Positions 14,893 through 22,281 of a stretch of 24,935 bases of DNA are shown piece by piece; position 1 is the first letter of the stretch, and each line of letters starts with the position of its first letter. The stretch comes from Bacillota bacterium (GTDB taxonomy: Bacteria; Bacillota; Clostridia; Oscillospirales; Acutalibacteraceae). Under the pieces are notes generated by a model. The model searched no databases. It was not told the DNA's origin and saw nothing but the letters and a program-made list of their open reading frames with translations. Position numbers and translations under genes: made by a program. The stretch lies in assembly GCA_023397245.1 (NCBI GenBank), contig JAEWUH010000230.1, positions 1-24,935 on the forward strand, in the 5' to 3' direction.

Positions 14893-14945
14893 AGTATATA
14901 ATAATTCCTTATTAGCTATTATATACTAAAATATGATAATTGCAA
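14893..14945 (-). promoter_or_regulatory. Promoter and leader inverted repeat of the toxin-like gene
   Basis: On the minus strand TTGCAA (14945-14940), 16 bases, TATAAT (14923-14918). A perfect 11-bp inverted repeat (AGTATATAATA, 14927-14917, with 14903-14893) overlaps the -10 box on one side and ends beside the GGAG ribosome site on the other. It could be an operator or, if transcribed from further upstream, an RNA hairpin. Confidence 0.65.
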
Positions 14946-14952
14946 TAATTAA

Positions 14953-15759
14953 TTAACCCCGTCTTATGTTTTTTGCTTTATCCTGTATGGCTACCTTCAG
15001 CCTCTGCAAAGACTCGTTGCTGGCAATGGATTTCATGGTCGGGAAAGCGTTGATCATACGGCGCTGGAAAAATTTGATGCCGGACTCAATCGTTTCCTTC
15101 TTTTCAAACCTTACTTTTAAATAAGACCTTGTATCCTCATCCAGCAGGCCGCCGATTTTGGCCTGCAGGCTTTCAATGGTTTCCGCTGTGGCAAGGGAAG
15201 CCCGCTCCTTGATTTCATCCATAATCTGCTGCAGCTCGGCAAGTCTGCCGTTGAGGGTGATGCTTGCGGCTGCGGATATCACAAAATCCGTGATGAAATA
15301 GACCATCAGTAAAATATCGATAAACGGAAGGAATTTTCCGGGAACCATACCAACCAGCCGCATAACGACCGGATGGATGTAAAGGACTCCCACCAGGCAC
15401 ATCAGGCCGAAAAGCAGGGTGTTCTGCAGGCATACCCTGCCGCGGATATTGAACCGGTGGCCGGAGTAATCCCAGTAGGTTGTATGAAAGGTTTTTTCCA
15501 GAAGAAACCCGGTAAAGTATTCAAGCAAACTTGTAATCACCGCTCCGGCTGTGTAAAGCAGCACAGGCGTGTCTTTCAGCGGGGAAAGCATCGGTATCGC
15601 AATCACCGCGCCGACCCCGTAAATCGGGCAGAACGGGCCGGTCAAAAAACCGCGGTTGATGAATTTTCCCGCGGGAACGGAGCAGAAAATGCTTTCCGTA
15701 ATCCAGCCGAGAAAGCTGTATATCGTAAATACCAGAAACAGAACCCCAAAATTATTCAT
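14953..15759 (-). CDS. Putative ABC-transporter-permease-like membrane protein (CmpB type, PF06541)
   Basis: The 268-residue protein has six or so membrane spans in the first 175 residues, opening with FLVFTIYSFLGWITESIFCS and then the motif NRGFLTGPFCPIYGVGAV, the signature of the ABC_trans_CmpB family. A cytoplasmic tail of about 95 residues follows (coiled-coil-like LAELQQIMDEIKERASLATA, then basic). No ATPase partner is nearby, and transport function in this family is unproven. ATG 15759 has GAGG seven bases upstream. The longer in-frame ATG at 15849 would lie before the predicted transcript start, so it is excluded. GC content returns to that of the chromosome here. Confidence 0.85.
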   Translation of the reverse strand: MNNFGVLFLVFTIYSFLGWITESIFCSVPAGKFINRGFLTGPFCPIYGVGAVIAIPMLSPLKDTPVLLYTAGAVITSLLEYFTGFLLEKTFHTTYWDYSGHRFNIRGRVCLQNTLLFGLMCLVGVLYIHPVVMRLVGMVPGKFLPFIDILLMVYFITDFVISAAASITLNGRLAELQQIMDEIKERASLATAETIESLQAKIGGLLDEDTRSYLKVRFEKKETIESGIKFFQRRMINAFPTMKSIASNESLQRLKVAIQDKAKNIRRG

Positions 15760-15851
15760 TCCCGTACCTCGGTAATCCAAATTGATTTTACGGTTCTTTC
15801 CCGTATAAAAACAGCGGGTCTCCGCACAAGCCGTTATAGAAGATATCATAT

Positions 15852-15880
15852 AGTGTAACGAGTATACGCTGTTTTGTCAA
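15852..15880 (-). promoter_or_regulatory. Promoter of the CmpB-type gene
   Basis: TTGACA (15880-15875), 17 bases, TACACT (15857-15852) on the minus strand. The -35 box overlaps the stop codon of the preceding flippase gene. Confidence 0.65.
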
Positions 15881-17247
15881 ATGGCAGCGCAGAATAATTT
15901 TCGGATTAAATTCAGGAGAAAGTAAAGCAGTGTCGCGCTCACAGCCGGCGTCAGGATCCAGCCGGTGATATCCACCTCCAGTTTGGTGACCTTGAGCAGG
16001 CGATTGATGCTGAGTGCGGCATTGTAAATTTCGCTCAGGAACAGGATGGCGATATATGCTTTTAAGCCGAACATCGGAATAAACACCGCGATCAGGATTA
16101 CGCGCATGACCGAATCGCTGAAATTGTATTTCAGGGAGTAAAGCTGCTGATCAAGCCCTTTCAGCATCCCGTCCACCACGCTGTCAAGATACATCAGCGG
16201 AATGATCGGCGCCATGACGCGCAGGATATTGCCCACGTCGGAGTTCTTATAGAACGCTCTCCCCAGATCGTCGGCAAATACGATCAGTACCGATGTGATT
16301 AAAAAGGAGAACAGCAGGGTAAAGCGGAACGCGCGTTCCGCCGCCCGCTGAATATCCCCGTGCCTGCCGCTGGCGTTGGCCTCTGCCATTTCCGGAATCA
16401 GCAGCGTGGAAAGCGCGCCCAGAAACGCGAAGGGAAAATACAGAATCGGCATCACCATGCCCTGCATTTCCCCGTATTGTGCAAGCGAACCCTGTTCGCC
16501 CGCCCCGTTCTTTTTCAGACCGCGCGGAATCAGGATGTTTTCTGTGCTGCTTAAAAGGCTGCGGAAAAACGAGCCGCCGAGGACGGGTGCGGCAATGTGC
16601 AGAATGCTTTTGAAGACGCCCCGGCCGCTGTTCCGCGGCAGCCCGAGCTTGCGGGTAAAGGCAATGTACAAGAGAGCGATAAAGCCGCAGGAAGCGGCTT
16701 CCCCCACGGTCGAGCCGAGCATCAGCGCCTCCAGCGGACGGGCGGTTCCGAGCAGTGCCAGCGAGGCCGCGATGGTGACCAGCTGCTCCAGAAATTCACC
16801 GCAAACCGGCACCAGCGTGTTGCGTATGGCGAGAAAGTATCCCTTCAGGCAGGCACATACGGCAATGAACGGAAGCCCGGGAGCCAGAAAGCGGAGCGGC
16901 GCGGCGGCTTCGCTGCTCCCGATCCACTGGACTGCGATAAAATCGGAAAAAAAGAGCAGGATCGCTGCGGCGGCAAAGCTGAGCGAAAGCGCAAAAACAA
17001 CGCAGCGCCTTACCGCGCCGCGCGTGCCGCGCCCCTCCGCCACAAGCCGCGTGACGGCCAGACCCGCGCCGGAGGTGCACACGGTAATGCCCAGAAAAAA
17101 CACCGAAAAAATAAGCTGGTAGATGCCCATCCCGGCGGCGCCGATGCGTGCGAATATCAAGGTGCGGAACCAGATGTTGCTCAGCCGCAGCAGAACGGAA
17201 CCGGCGGTTAAAATGACCGCGTTGAGAATGAATTTATTTTTTTTCAT
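15877..17247 (-). CDS. SpoVB-like MATE/MOP-superfamily oligosaccharide flippase
   Basis: The 456-residue protein has 12-14 hydrophobic spans. The N-terminus (ILTAGSVLLRLSNIWFRTLI, then GAAGMGIYQLIFSVFFLGIT and SGAGLAVTRLVAEG) matches the SpoVB/polysaccharide-biosynthesis flippase group of Firmicutes. Members flip lipid-linked cell-wall or cortex precursors; SpoVB itself is needed for spore cortex. It is somewhat shorter than B. subtilis SpoVB, so it may be a paralogue, and stage V role is not assured. AAAGG sits nine bases before the ATG inside the loop of a 10-bp inverted repeat (17247-17256 with 17270-17279). Confidence 0.85.
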   Translation of the reverse strand: MKKNKFILNAVILTAGSVLLRLSNIWFRTLIFARIGAAGMGIYQLIFSVFFLGITVCTSGAGLAVTRLVAEGRGTRGAVRRCVVFALSLSFAAAAILLFFSDFIAVQWIGSSEAAAPLRFLAPGLPFIAVCACLKGYFLAIRNTLVPVCGEFLEQLVTIAASLALLGTARPLEALMLGSTVGEAASCGFIALLYIAFTRKLGLPRNSGRGVFKSILHIAAPVLGGSFFRSLLSSTENILIPRGLKKNGAGEQGSLAQYGEMQGMVMPILYFPFAFLGALSTLLIPEMAEANASGRHGDIQRAAERAFRFTLLFSFLITSVLIVFADDLGRAFYKNSDVGNILRVMAPIIPLMYLDSVVDGMLKGLDQQLYSLKYNFSDSVMRVILIAVFIPMFGLKAYIAILFLSEIYNAALSINRLLKVTKLEVDITGWILTPAVSATLLYFLLNLIRKLFCAAI

Positions 17248-17279
17248 TTGATTAACACCTTTATCTGTCGTTAATCAAA
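17247..17279 (-). promoter_or_regulatory. Inverted repeat around the SpoVB-like ribosome binding site
   Basis: GTTAATCAAA (17270-17279) and TTTGATTAAC (17247-17256) are exact inverse copies separated by 13 bases. In the mRNA the AAAGG site falls in the loop and the first base of the start codon in the stem. It could modulate translation or be a protein-binding site. Confidence 0.5.
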
Positions 17280-17371
17280 ATGTATTCACAAGGGGCGTAA
17301 AATAAATCTATATTTTTTCGGCCTTATCGCGTATAATAATAGATTAGAAAATGAAATTACGGAGGAAACAT

Positions 17372-18289
17372 ATGGACTGGACGGAAATCACCGTTGAAGT
17401 AAACGCGGAAGACATTGACCGGGCGGGCGACATCGCGCAGATGGTCGTGCCGTACGGCATTTATATTGAGGATTACTCCCACCTGAACGAAGAGGTGGAG
17501 GAAATCGCCCATATTGATCTGATCGACGAGGAACTGCTGAAAAAAGACCGCACAAAGGCAAAGGTGCATGTCTATATCAGCCCGGAGGAAAGCCCCGCGG
17601 AGGCGATCGCGTTTTTGAGCGAACGCTACAACGCCGTCGGCGTCCGGCATACGATTCGTACCGATCCCTGCGTGAAGGAGGACTGGATCAACAACTGGAA
17701 AAAGTACTTCAAGCCGATTCCGGTCGGGCAGAAGCTGCTCATCCGCCCCACGTGGGAGGAGGAATACGAAGCCGGGAACCGCAAAGTGCTCCATCTGGAG
17801 CCGGGCCTTGCTTTCGGCACGGGTACGCACGAAACCACGCGCCTCTGCATGGAGCTTCTGGAGGAGTATGTGCAGCCGGGCTTTGACGTGCTGGACGTGG
17901 GCTGCGGCAGCGGCATCCTGTCCGTTGCGGCGCTGCTTCTGGGCGCAGAAAAGGCGGTGGGCGTGGATATCGACGCGCTCGCGGTGAAAACCGCGGTGCA
18001 GAACGCGGAAATCAACCATGTGGAAGACCGCTTTACCGGCATCTGCGGCGACCTGACCGACAAGGTCAGCGGAAAATACCAGATCGTCGTGGCCAATATC
18101 GTCGCCGACGTGATCATTGAGCTGACAAAGAATATCGAGCAGTTTATGTACCCGGATACGGTTTACCTGATGAGCGGCATCATTGATACCCGTGAAAAGG
18201 ACGTGCTTGCCGCGCTGGAAAGCCGGTTTGAGATTCTTTCTCGCAAAACGGAAAAAGGCTGGGTCGCTCTGGCGGCAAAACAAAAATAA
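17372..18289 (+). CDS. prmA: Ribosomal protein L11 methyltransferase
   Basis: The 305-residue protein has an N-terminal substrate-binding domain (about 1-115; MDWTEITVEVNAEDIDRAGD). The SAM-binding Rossmann domain follows: EPGLAFGTGTHETTRLCMEL, then LDVGCGSGILSVAALLLGA (motif I), GVDIDALAV (motif II) and VVANIVADVI (motif IV). PrmA trimethylates lysines of L11 in the cytoplasm. ATG 17372 has GGAGG six bases upstream; the ATG at 17351 has none. A TATAAT at 17332-17337 is the likely -10 box, with no good -35. It is the first of four closely spaced plus-strand genes. Confidence 0.95.
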   Translation: MDWTEITVEVNAEDIDRAGDIAQMVVPYGIYIEDYSHLNEEVEEIAHIDLIDEELLKKDRTKAKVHVYISPEESPAEAIAFLSERYNAVGVRHTIRTDPCVKEDWINNWKKYFKPIPVGQKLLIRPTWEEEYEAGNRKVLHLEPGLAFGTGTHETTRLCMELLEEYVQPGFDVLDVGCGSGILSVAALLLGAEKAVGVDIDALAVKTAVQNAEINHVEDRFTGICGDLTDKVSGKYQIVVANIVADVIIELTKNIEQFMYPDTVYLMSGIIDTREKDVLAALESRFEILSRKTEKGWVALAAKQK

Positions 18290-18302
18290 AGAGGTAAGGA
18301 TT

Positions 18303-18479
18303 ATGGCACTGGAAAACGGAACGGATACCTGTACCTGCCCAAAGAGTAACTGCGAGCGCCACGGGAAATGTGCGGAGTGCCTCGAGCATCATCAGAACCA
18401 TAAAAGGCACCCTCCCTACTGTAAACGGGAAAGAAAACCGCGTTCGGAAAGAAGAAAAAGGTTGGGCCGCCATGAATAA
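18303..18479 (+). CDS. Six-cysteine basic mini-protein of unknown function
   Basis: The 58-residue product has cysteines at 10, 12, 17, 23, 26 and 40 (TCTCPKSNCERHGKCAECLE, then PPYCKR) and histidines at 20, 29, 30, 33 and 36, followed by a very basic tail (RERKPRSERRKR). The C/H spacing suggests one or two zinc sites, or an Fe-S site. I recognise the pattern as a recurrent Clostridia mini-protein, but know of no assigned function. AGGTAAGG precedes the ATG, 13 bases after prmA, and the stop overlaps the start of the next gene by eight bases, so it is clearly translated within the operon. Confidence 0.75.
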   Translation: MALENGTDTCTCPKSNCERHGKCAECLEHHQNHKRHPPYCKRERKPRSERRKRLGRHE

Positions 18480-19242
18480 GCTTTATGAAAAACTCGTAAA
18501 TTTAAACCTGAAAAGAAGTGGATGGCTGTTTTTCGCCACCGTCGTTTTACTGTTGATTATCGGTGCAAACAGCTTAGCAAGCTTTCTCGGCGGATATATT
18601 TATTATCTGTTTTATCAGGGTATTTATGGAATTATTTTAAGCATACTGCTGCCGGTTTTCTTTGTGTTTTTTATTGAAAGGGAAGGGCTTAAGGAACTGG
18701 GCATCCGTAAAATTACGATAAGGCCCGTTCTTGTGGCAGCTTTGTTTATCGCTTTTTCCATCGGCGGCCAGCTGTATAAAAAGGGCGCTGTTATTACGTC
18801 TGCCGATTACCTGATCATGATTTCAATCCCGCTGGTAATGACCACGTTCTTTGAAGAATTCCTGTTCCGGGGCTTTTTCCAGATGCGGTTTGAAAAGCTC
18901 TTCGGAGCGGTACCTGCCGTCCTGCTCTCCGGGCTGATGTTTTCGCTGTATCACCTTGGCTACCCGAAGTTCCGGTCGTGGGATTCACTTTTGACGCTGT
19001 TTTTGGTTGGCGTTATGTTTGCACTGTCCTTTAAGCTTTCAGGGAATTCTCTGTTTACGGCCTATTTTGTGAATCTTCCGAATGCCATCCTTACCTATTT
19101 GTATAACCCGCAGAATTTTCCGGATTTTAACCTGTGCACCGCTGTGGTTTCAGCGGCCGTTATCCTTCTTTTAATCCTCTTCTTTGTGCTGGCACCCGGC
19201 AGATTGAAACAGGCGGAGCAGCGTATTTCAAAGGCGGTTTAG
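18472..19242 (+). CDS. CPBP-family intramembrane protein (Abi/Rce1-like), third motif altered
   Basis: The 256-residue membrane protein has about seven or eight spans. Motif 1 is FFEEFLFRG (EExxxR, glutamates as metal or catalytic residues), and motif 2 is FSLYH (FxxxH). The expected HxxxN of motif 3 is replaced by sequence around AYFVNLPNAI, which keeps asparagines but no histidine. CPBP members cleave prenylated or peptide substrates or act in bacteriocin immunity. The start ATG 18472 overlaps the preceding gene; longer in-frame starts would run through that gene. Proteolytic activity is uncertain because of the altered motif. Confidence 0.85.
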   Translation: MNKLYEKLVNLNLKRSGWLFFATVVLLLIIGANSLASFLGGYIYYLFYQGIYGIILSILLPVFFVFFIEREGLKELGIRKITIRPVLVAALFIAFSIGGQLYKKGAVITSADYLIMISIPLVMTTFFEEFLFRGFFQMRFEKLFGAVPAVLLSGLMFSLYHLGYPKFRSWDSLLTLFLVGVMFALSFKLSGNSLFTAYFVNLPNAILTYLYNPQNFPDFNLCTAVVSAAVILLLILFFVLAPGRLKQAEQRISKAV

Positions 19243-19255
19243 GAGGGAAACGGAG

Positions 19256-19780
19256 ATGAATATTTCGGTAAGGCCGGCGCAGCCGGAGGACGCTCCGGAA
19301 ATCAGCCGCATTTACGCCGAAAGCTGGCGGTGCGCCTACCGCGGAATGGTTCCGCAGGAGTATCTGGATGAACTGAAAGACAAAAATGATCATTGGGCGG
19401 AGAGATTCCGCCGTGATCTGGGGCAGGGCAACCTGCACGCCGAGATGCTTTTTAAGGGCGAAACTCCGGCGGGCTGCGTTGCCTACGGAAAGTCCAGAGA
19501 CGACAGGCTGCCGGACTGGGGCGAGATCGTGTCGATTTACCTGCACCCGGATTATTTTCGGCACGGATACGGAACCGCGCTTCTTCAAGCGGCGGTTGAA
19601 AAACTGAAAGCGCAGGGCTACCCCGGGTGCTTTCTGTGGGTGCTGGATAAAAATCTTAACGCTCAAAGGTTCTATGAGAAGAACGGATTCGAAGGTACGC
19701 GGGATATCTGCCACAGTGAAATTCTGGGCGAGCAGCTTACGGAGGTCCGCTACCGGCTGCTTTTCAAAGAGCGGCAATAA
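19256..19780 (+). CDS. GNAT-family N-acetyltransferase
   Basis: The 174-residue single GNAT domain runs from ISVRPAQPEDAPEISRIYAE (strand 1, helix 1) and SWRCAYRGMVPQEYLDEL through EIVSIYLHPDYFRHGYGTAL (acetyl-CoA-binding loop, R/Q-x-x-G-x-G/A) to FLWVLDKNLNAQRFYEKNGF (C-terminal signature). The acceptor substrate cannot be predicted. GGAGGG precedes the ATG, 13 bases after the CPBP gene; it is the last gene before a strong terminator. Confidence 0.92.
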   Translation: MNISVRPAQPEDAPEISRIYAESWRCAYRGMVPQEYLDELKDKNDHWAERFRRDLGQGNLHAEMLFKGETPAGCVAYGKSRDDRLPDWGEIVSIYLHPDYFRHGYGTALLQAAVEKLKAQGYPGCFLWVLDKNLNAQRFYEKNGFEGTRDICHSEILGEQLTEVRYRLLFKERQ

Positions 19781-19800
19781 GATTTGGCTTCTAAAAAAAT

Positions 19801-19843
19801 AAAGAGCTTGTTCCGGATTGGAGTCCGGAGCAGGCTCTTTTTG
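19801..19843 (+). terminator. Terminator after the GNAT gene
   Basis: Seventeen-bp arms (19801-19817 with 19824-19840, two G-T pairs, 6-nt loop) with five T at the 3' side. Confidence 0.92.
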
Positions 19844-19979
19844 TGTATTGAATGGAATTATGCGCAGACTAATTGGCATCAGGCTACCAAAGCATAATAT
19901 TTTAAGAATAATAGAATATTAGAAGTATAAGTCCAAATTTGTCATTCTTGCACAAAAAGTGGAGCTTGAAATTTAACTT

Positions 19980-20025
19980 GAAATAAATTTTAAGTATTGA
20001 AATTTATTTCATTCGGTAGTATACT
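19980..20025 (+). promoter_or_regulatory. Promoter and palindromic operator of the SorC-type operon
   Basis: TTGAAA (19997-20002), 17 bases, TATACT (20020-20025). GAAATAAATTT (19980-19990) and AAATTTATTTC (20000-20010) are exact inverse copies with 9 bases between, overlapping the -35 box; this suits binding by the sugar-responsive regulator encoded next. Nothing else was recognised in 19844-20167. Confidence 0.65.
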
Positions 20026-20167
20026 ACAAATCGTAAAGTGATTATGGAATAAGTTTAAAAATAATTCGAAATGTTGTCATTTTTTAAACGAAATAACAAT
20101 ACAACAAGTCCCACTCTTAATATTATACAAACAATTCAACAAAAAATGTTGCGAAGGAGCAATTTAT

Positions 20168-21142
20168 ATGGACGTTATTAAAATGAGAAATGTAGTGGAG
20201 ATCTTAAAATCTTACTATGAACTGGGGATGTCTCAGGAAGAAATTGCGCAACAGCAGCATCTTTCCAAATCCAAAGTGAACCGGATCATCAAAAAGGCAA
20301 TATCGGACGGCTATATCAAAATAACGGTAAATTATCCGATTGCTCCGGTCAAAGAATTGGAAAGCGAATTTATACGCGAATTTGGACTGAAGAAAGCGTT
20401 TTTTGCACCGGTAATCGTTGACGATCCGGAGCTGATTAAAAAAGATGTGTGCAGGGCGCTGGCGAACGATCTGCCGAACTTTGTCAGAAACGACGACGTA
20501 ATCGGGGTGTCCTGGGGTAATACCATTAAAATGCTGGCTTCCTATCTTCCTAAAATCGAGGGGAAGGGGATTAAGGTGGTTCAGCTCAACGGCGGTATTG
20601 CAAGAAATACCAAACCGACCAATGGCCTACAGATCATTGAAGAGTTCGCAAACGCGTTTCAGGGGCTGGGGTATGTTCTTCCAATGCCCGCGATTGTGGA
20701 CAACAGCCTGATCGTGGACGTGTTGAAAAATGATTCACAGATCCATCATGTATTTGAACTGATGGAAAAAAGCAGGATAGCAATTTTCGGTATCGGCTAT
20801 ATTTCGCGGGATTCCGTCCTTTACAACGCAAAATATTTTAAGGATGAGGAATATGACGAACTGCAGAAAAAAGGAGCGGTCGGCGATATCTGTTCCAGAT
20901 ATTACGACATCGACGGAAAAATTGTAGATAAAGTCCTGGATTCCCGTACGGTCGGGATATCCTGGGAGACGTTGAAGCAGAAGGAATATTCCATTGGAAT
21001 TGTTTCCGGGGATGAAAAGGTAAAATCTTTGCTGGGCGCGCTGAACGGCGGCTATATCAATACGCTGTACAGCGATGAAAACACGGCTAGGAAAGTATTG
21101 AATCTTTATTATGAGCAGCTGGAAAAAAATAAACAGGAATAA
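20168..21142 (+). CDS. SorC/DeoR-type sugar-binding transcriptional regulator
   Basis: The 324-residue protein has an N-terminal HTH (about 8-50; LGMSQEEIAQQQHLSKSKVN then RIIKKAISDGYIKI) and a C-terminal SorC sugar-phosphate-binding domain: DDVIGVSWGNTIKMLASYLP, then VVQLNGGIARN, IFGIGYISRD and ending GYINTLYSDENTARKVLNLY. Members are tetrameric and respond to phosphorylated sugars. GAAGGAG precedes the ATG. It heads a catabolic gene set and probably controls it; the effector should be a phosphosugar made or used by the kinase and dehydrogenase. Confidence 0.93.
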   Translation: MDVIKMRNVVEILKSYYELGMSQEEIAQQQHLSKSKVNRIIKKAISDGYIKITVNYPIAPVKELESEFIREFGLKKAFFAPVIVDDPELIKKDVCRALANDLPNFVRNDDVIGVSWGNTIKMLASYLPKIEGKGIKVVQLNGGIARNTKPTNGLQIIEEFANAFQGLGYVLPMPAIVDNSLIVDVLKNDSQIHHVFELMEKSRIAIFGIGYISRDSVLYNAKYFKDEEYDELQKKGAVGDICSRYYDIDGKIVDKVLDSRTVGISWETLKQKEYSIGIVSGDEKVKSLLGALNGGYINTLYSDENTARKVLNLYYEQLEKNKQE

Positions 21143-21157
21143 AGATGGCAGTCAAAA

Positions 21158-21178
21158 TTTTTGATTCTGTATCAAAAA
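21158..21178 (+). promoter_or_regulatory. Short AT-rich inverted repeat before the dehydrogenase gene
   Basis: TTTTTGAT (21158-21165) and ATCAAAAA (21171-21178) are exact inverse copies around TCTGT. It is too AT-rich for a solid terminator and could be an operator or weak attenuator between the regulator and the structural genes. Confidence 0.4.
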
Positions 21179-21213
21179 ATAAAAGATATTAAAATTTTCA
21201 TGGAGGTTTAATT

Positions 21214-22281
21214 ATGAAGGCTGTAAGATTGTACAAACCAGGGGATTTAAGGGTGGAACAGGTTGGAATTCCGGCGGTGAAAGACGATGAGGTGCTGGTT
21301 AAGGTAGCGGCGGTCGGCGTCTGCGGCTCCGATATTCCGAGAGTAAACCGTTACGGCGCACATGTCGCTCCAATCACAATCGGCCATGAATTCGGCGGCG
21401 AGGTTGTGGAAGTCGGTTATCAGGTAAAGAATTTCAAGGTGGAAGACCATGTAACGGTTGCCCCCCTGATTCCCTGCTTCAAATGTGAATGGTGCAAGAT
21501 GGGCGAGTATTCTCTCTGCGATGACTACGGTTACTACGGCTCCAGAAGCGACGGCGCCATGGCGCAGTACATAGCGGTAAAGGAGAACAACCTGATTAAG
21601 GTTTCAAGCTCGGTTAGTTTTGAAGATATCGCCACCGTGGATCCCTGTGCAAACGCGGTACACGGACTGATTCGCGGCGAGTTCAAAAAAGGCGAAACGC
21701 TCTGCGTGTTCGGCGCAGGTCCGATTGGACTTTATGTCATCCAGTATGCAAGAATTTTGGGCGCTAAGAAAATCATTGCGGTGGATGTTTTAAACGAGAA
21801 ACTCGACGTGGCACAGAAAGTCGGGGCGGATGTCGTGATCAACAGTTCCAATACGGATCCGGTGGAAGCAACGAAAGAGGCGACCGGAGGTGCCGGAGCG
21901 GATATGATTATTGACCTGACCGGCGTACCGGCAGTGCAGAATACCTGCATCCTCTGCGCAAAGAAGCTCGGCAGAATCGTTTATCTGGGCATTTCGCACA
22001 GGGCGCTCGAATACAGTGCGGACGCGGTTGATTCCATTCTCAGAAAGCAGCTCAGCGTCAAAGGCTCCTGGAATTCCTTCTCCCAGCCGTTCCCGGGCAA
22101 AGAGTGGACGGAATCCGTACGGCTGTTTGAAGAGGGCAAGCTGAGCTCGAAATATATCATCAGCCACAAGCTTCCGCTGGAAGACGCACCGATGATCTTC
22201 AACAAAATTGCAACGGAGAAATTCTTCTTCAACAAGATCATGTTCTATCCTTGGGGCGATGGAGTGACGAATTTATTATGA
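21214..22281 (+). CDS. Zinc-dependent polyol(-phosphate) dehydrogenase, GatD-like
   Basis: The 355-residue medium-chain dehydrogenase has catalytic-zinc ligands C37 (GVCGSD) and H58-E59 (GHEFGG), and a structural-zinc set of cysteines at about 88, 91, 94 and 102. Its Rossmann loop is FGAGPIGLYV (near 168-176) with D at strand 2 (AVDVLNEK), favouring NAD. The stretches SDIPRVNRYGAHVAPITIGH and KQLSVKGSWNSFSQPFPGKE resemble galactitol-1-phosphate 5-dehydrogenase (GatD). Without a PTS in the operon, the true substrate may be a free polyol or another phosphate. GGAGG precedes the ATG. Its stop overlaps the kinase start (ATGA). Confidence 0.88.
   Translation: MKAVRLYKPGDLRVEQVGIPAVKDDEVLVKVAAVGVCGSDIPRVNRYGAHVAPITIGHEFGGEVVEVGYQVKNFKVEDHVTVAPLIPCFKCEWCKMGEYSLCDDYGYYGSRSDGAMAQYIAVKENNLIKVSSSVSFEDIATVDPCANAVHGLIRGEFKKGETLCVFGAGPIGLYVIQYARILGAKKIIAVDVLNEKLDVAQKVGADVVINSSNTDPVEATKEATGGAGADMIIDLTGVPAVQNTCILCAKKLGRIVYLGISHRALEYSADAVDSILRKQLSVKGSWNSFSQPFPGKEWTESVRLFEEGKLSSKYIISHKLPLEDAPMIFNKIATEKFFFNKIMFYPWGDGVTNLL

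Noticed and set aside
14888..14952. Search for a type II protein antitoxin next to the toxin-like gene
   Set aside because: Only 75 bases separate the toxin start from the next gene and they hold a promoter and an inverted repeat; no frame with a start and ribosome site is present there or downstream.
15805..15875. CAGCG/CGCTG complementary segments between the CmpB-type and flippase genes as a terminator
   Set aside because: The arms enclose a loop of more than 50 bases and overlap a good promoter; not a convincing intrinsic terminator.
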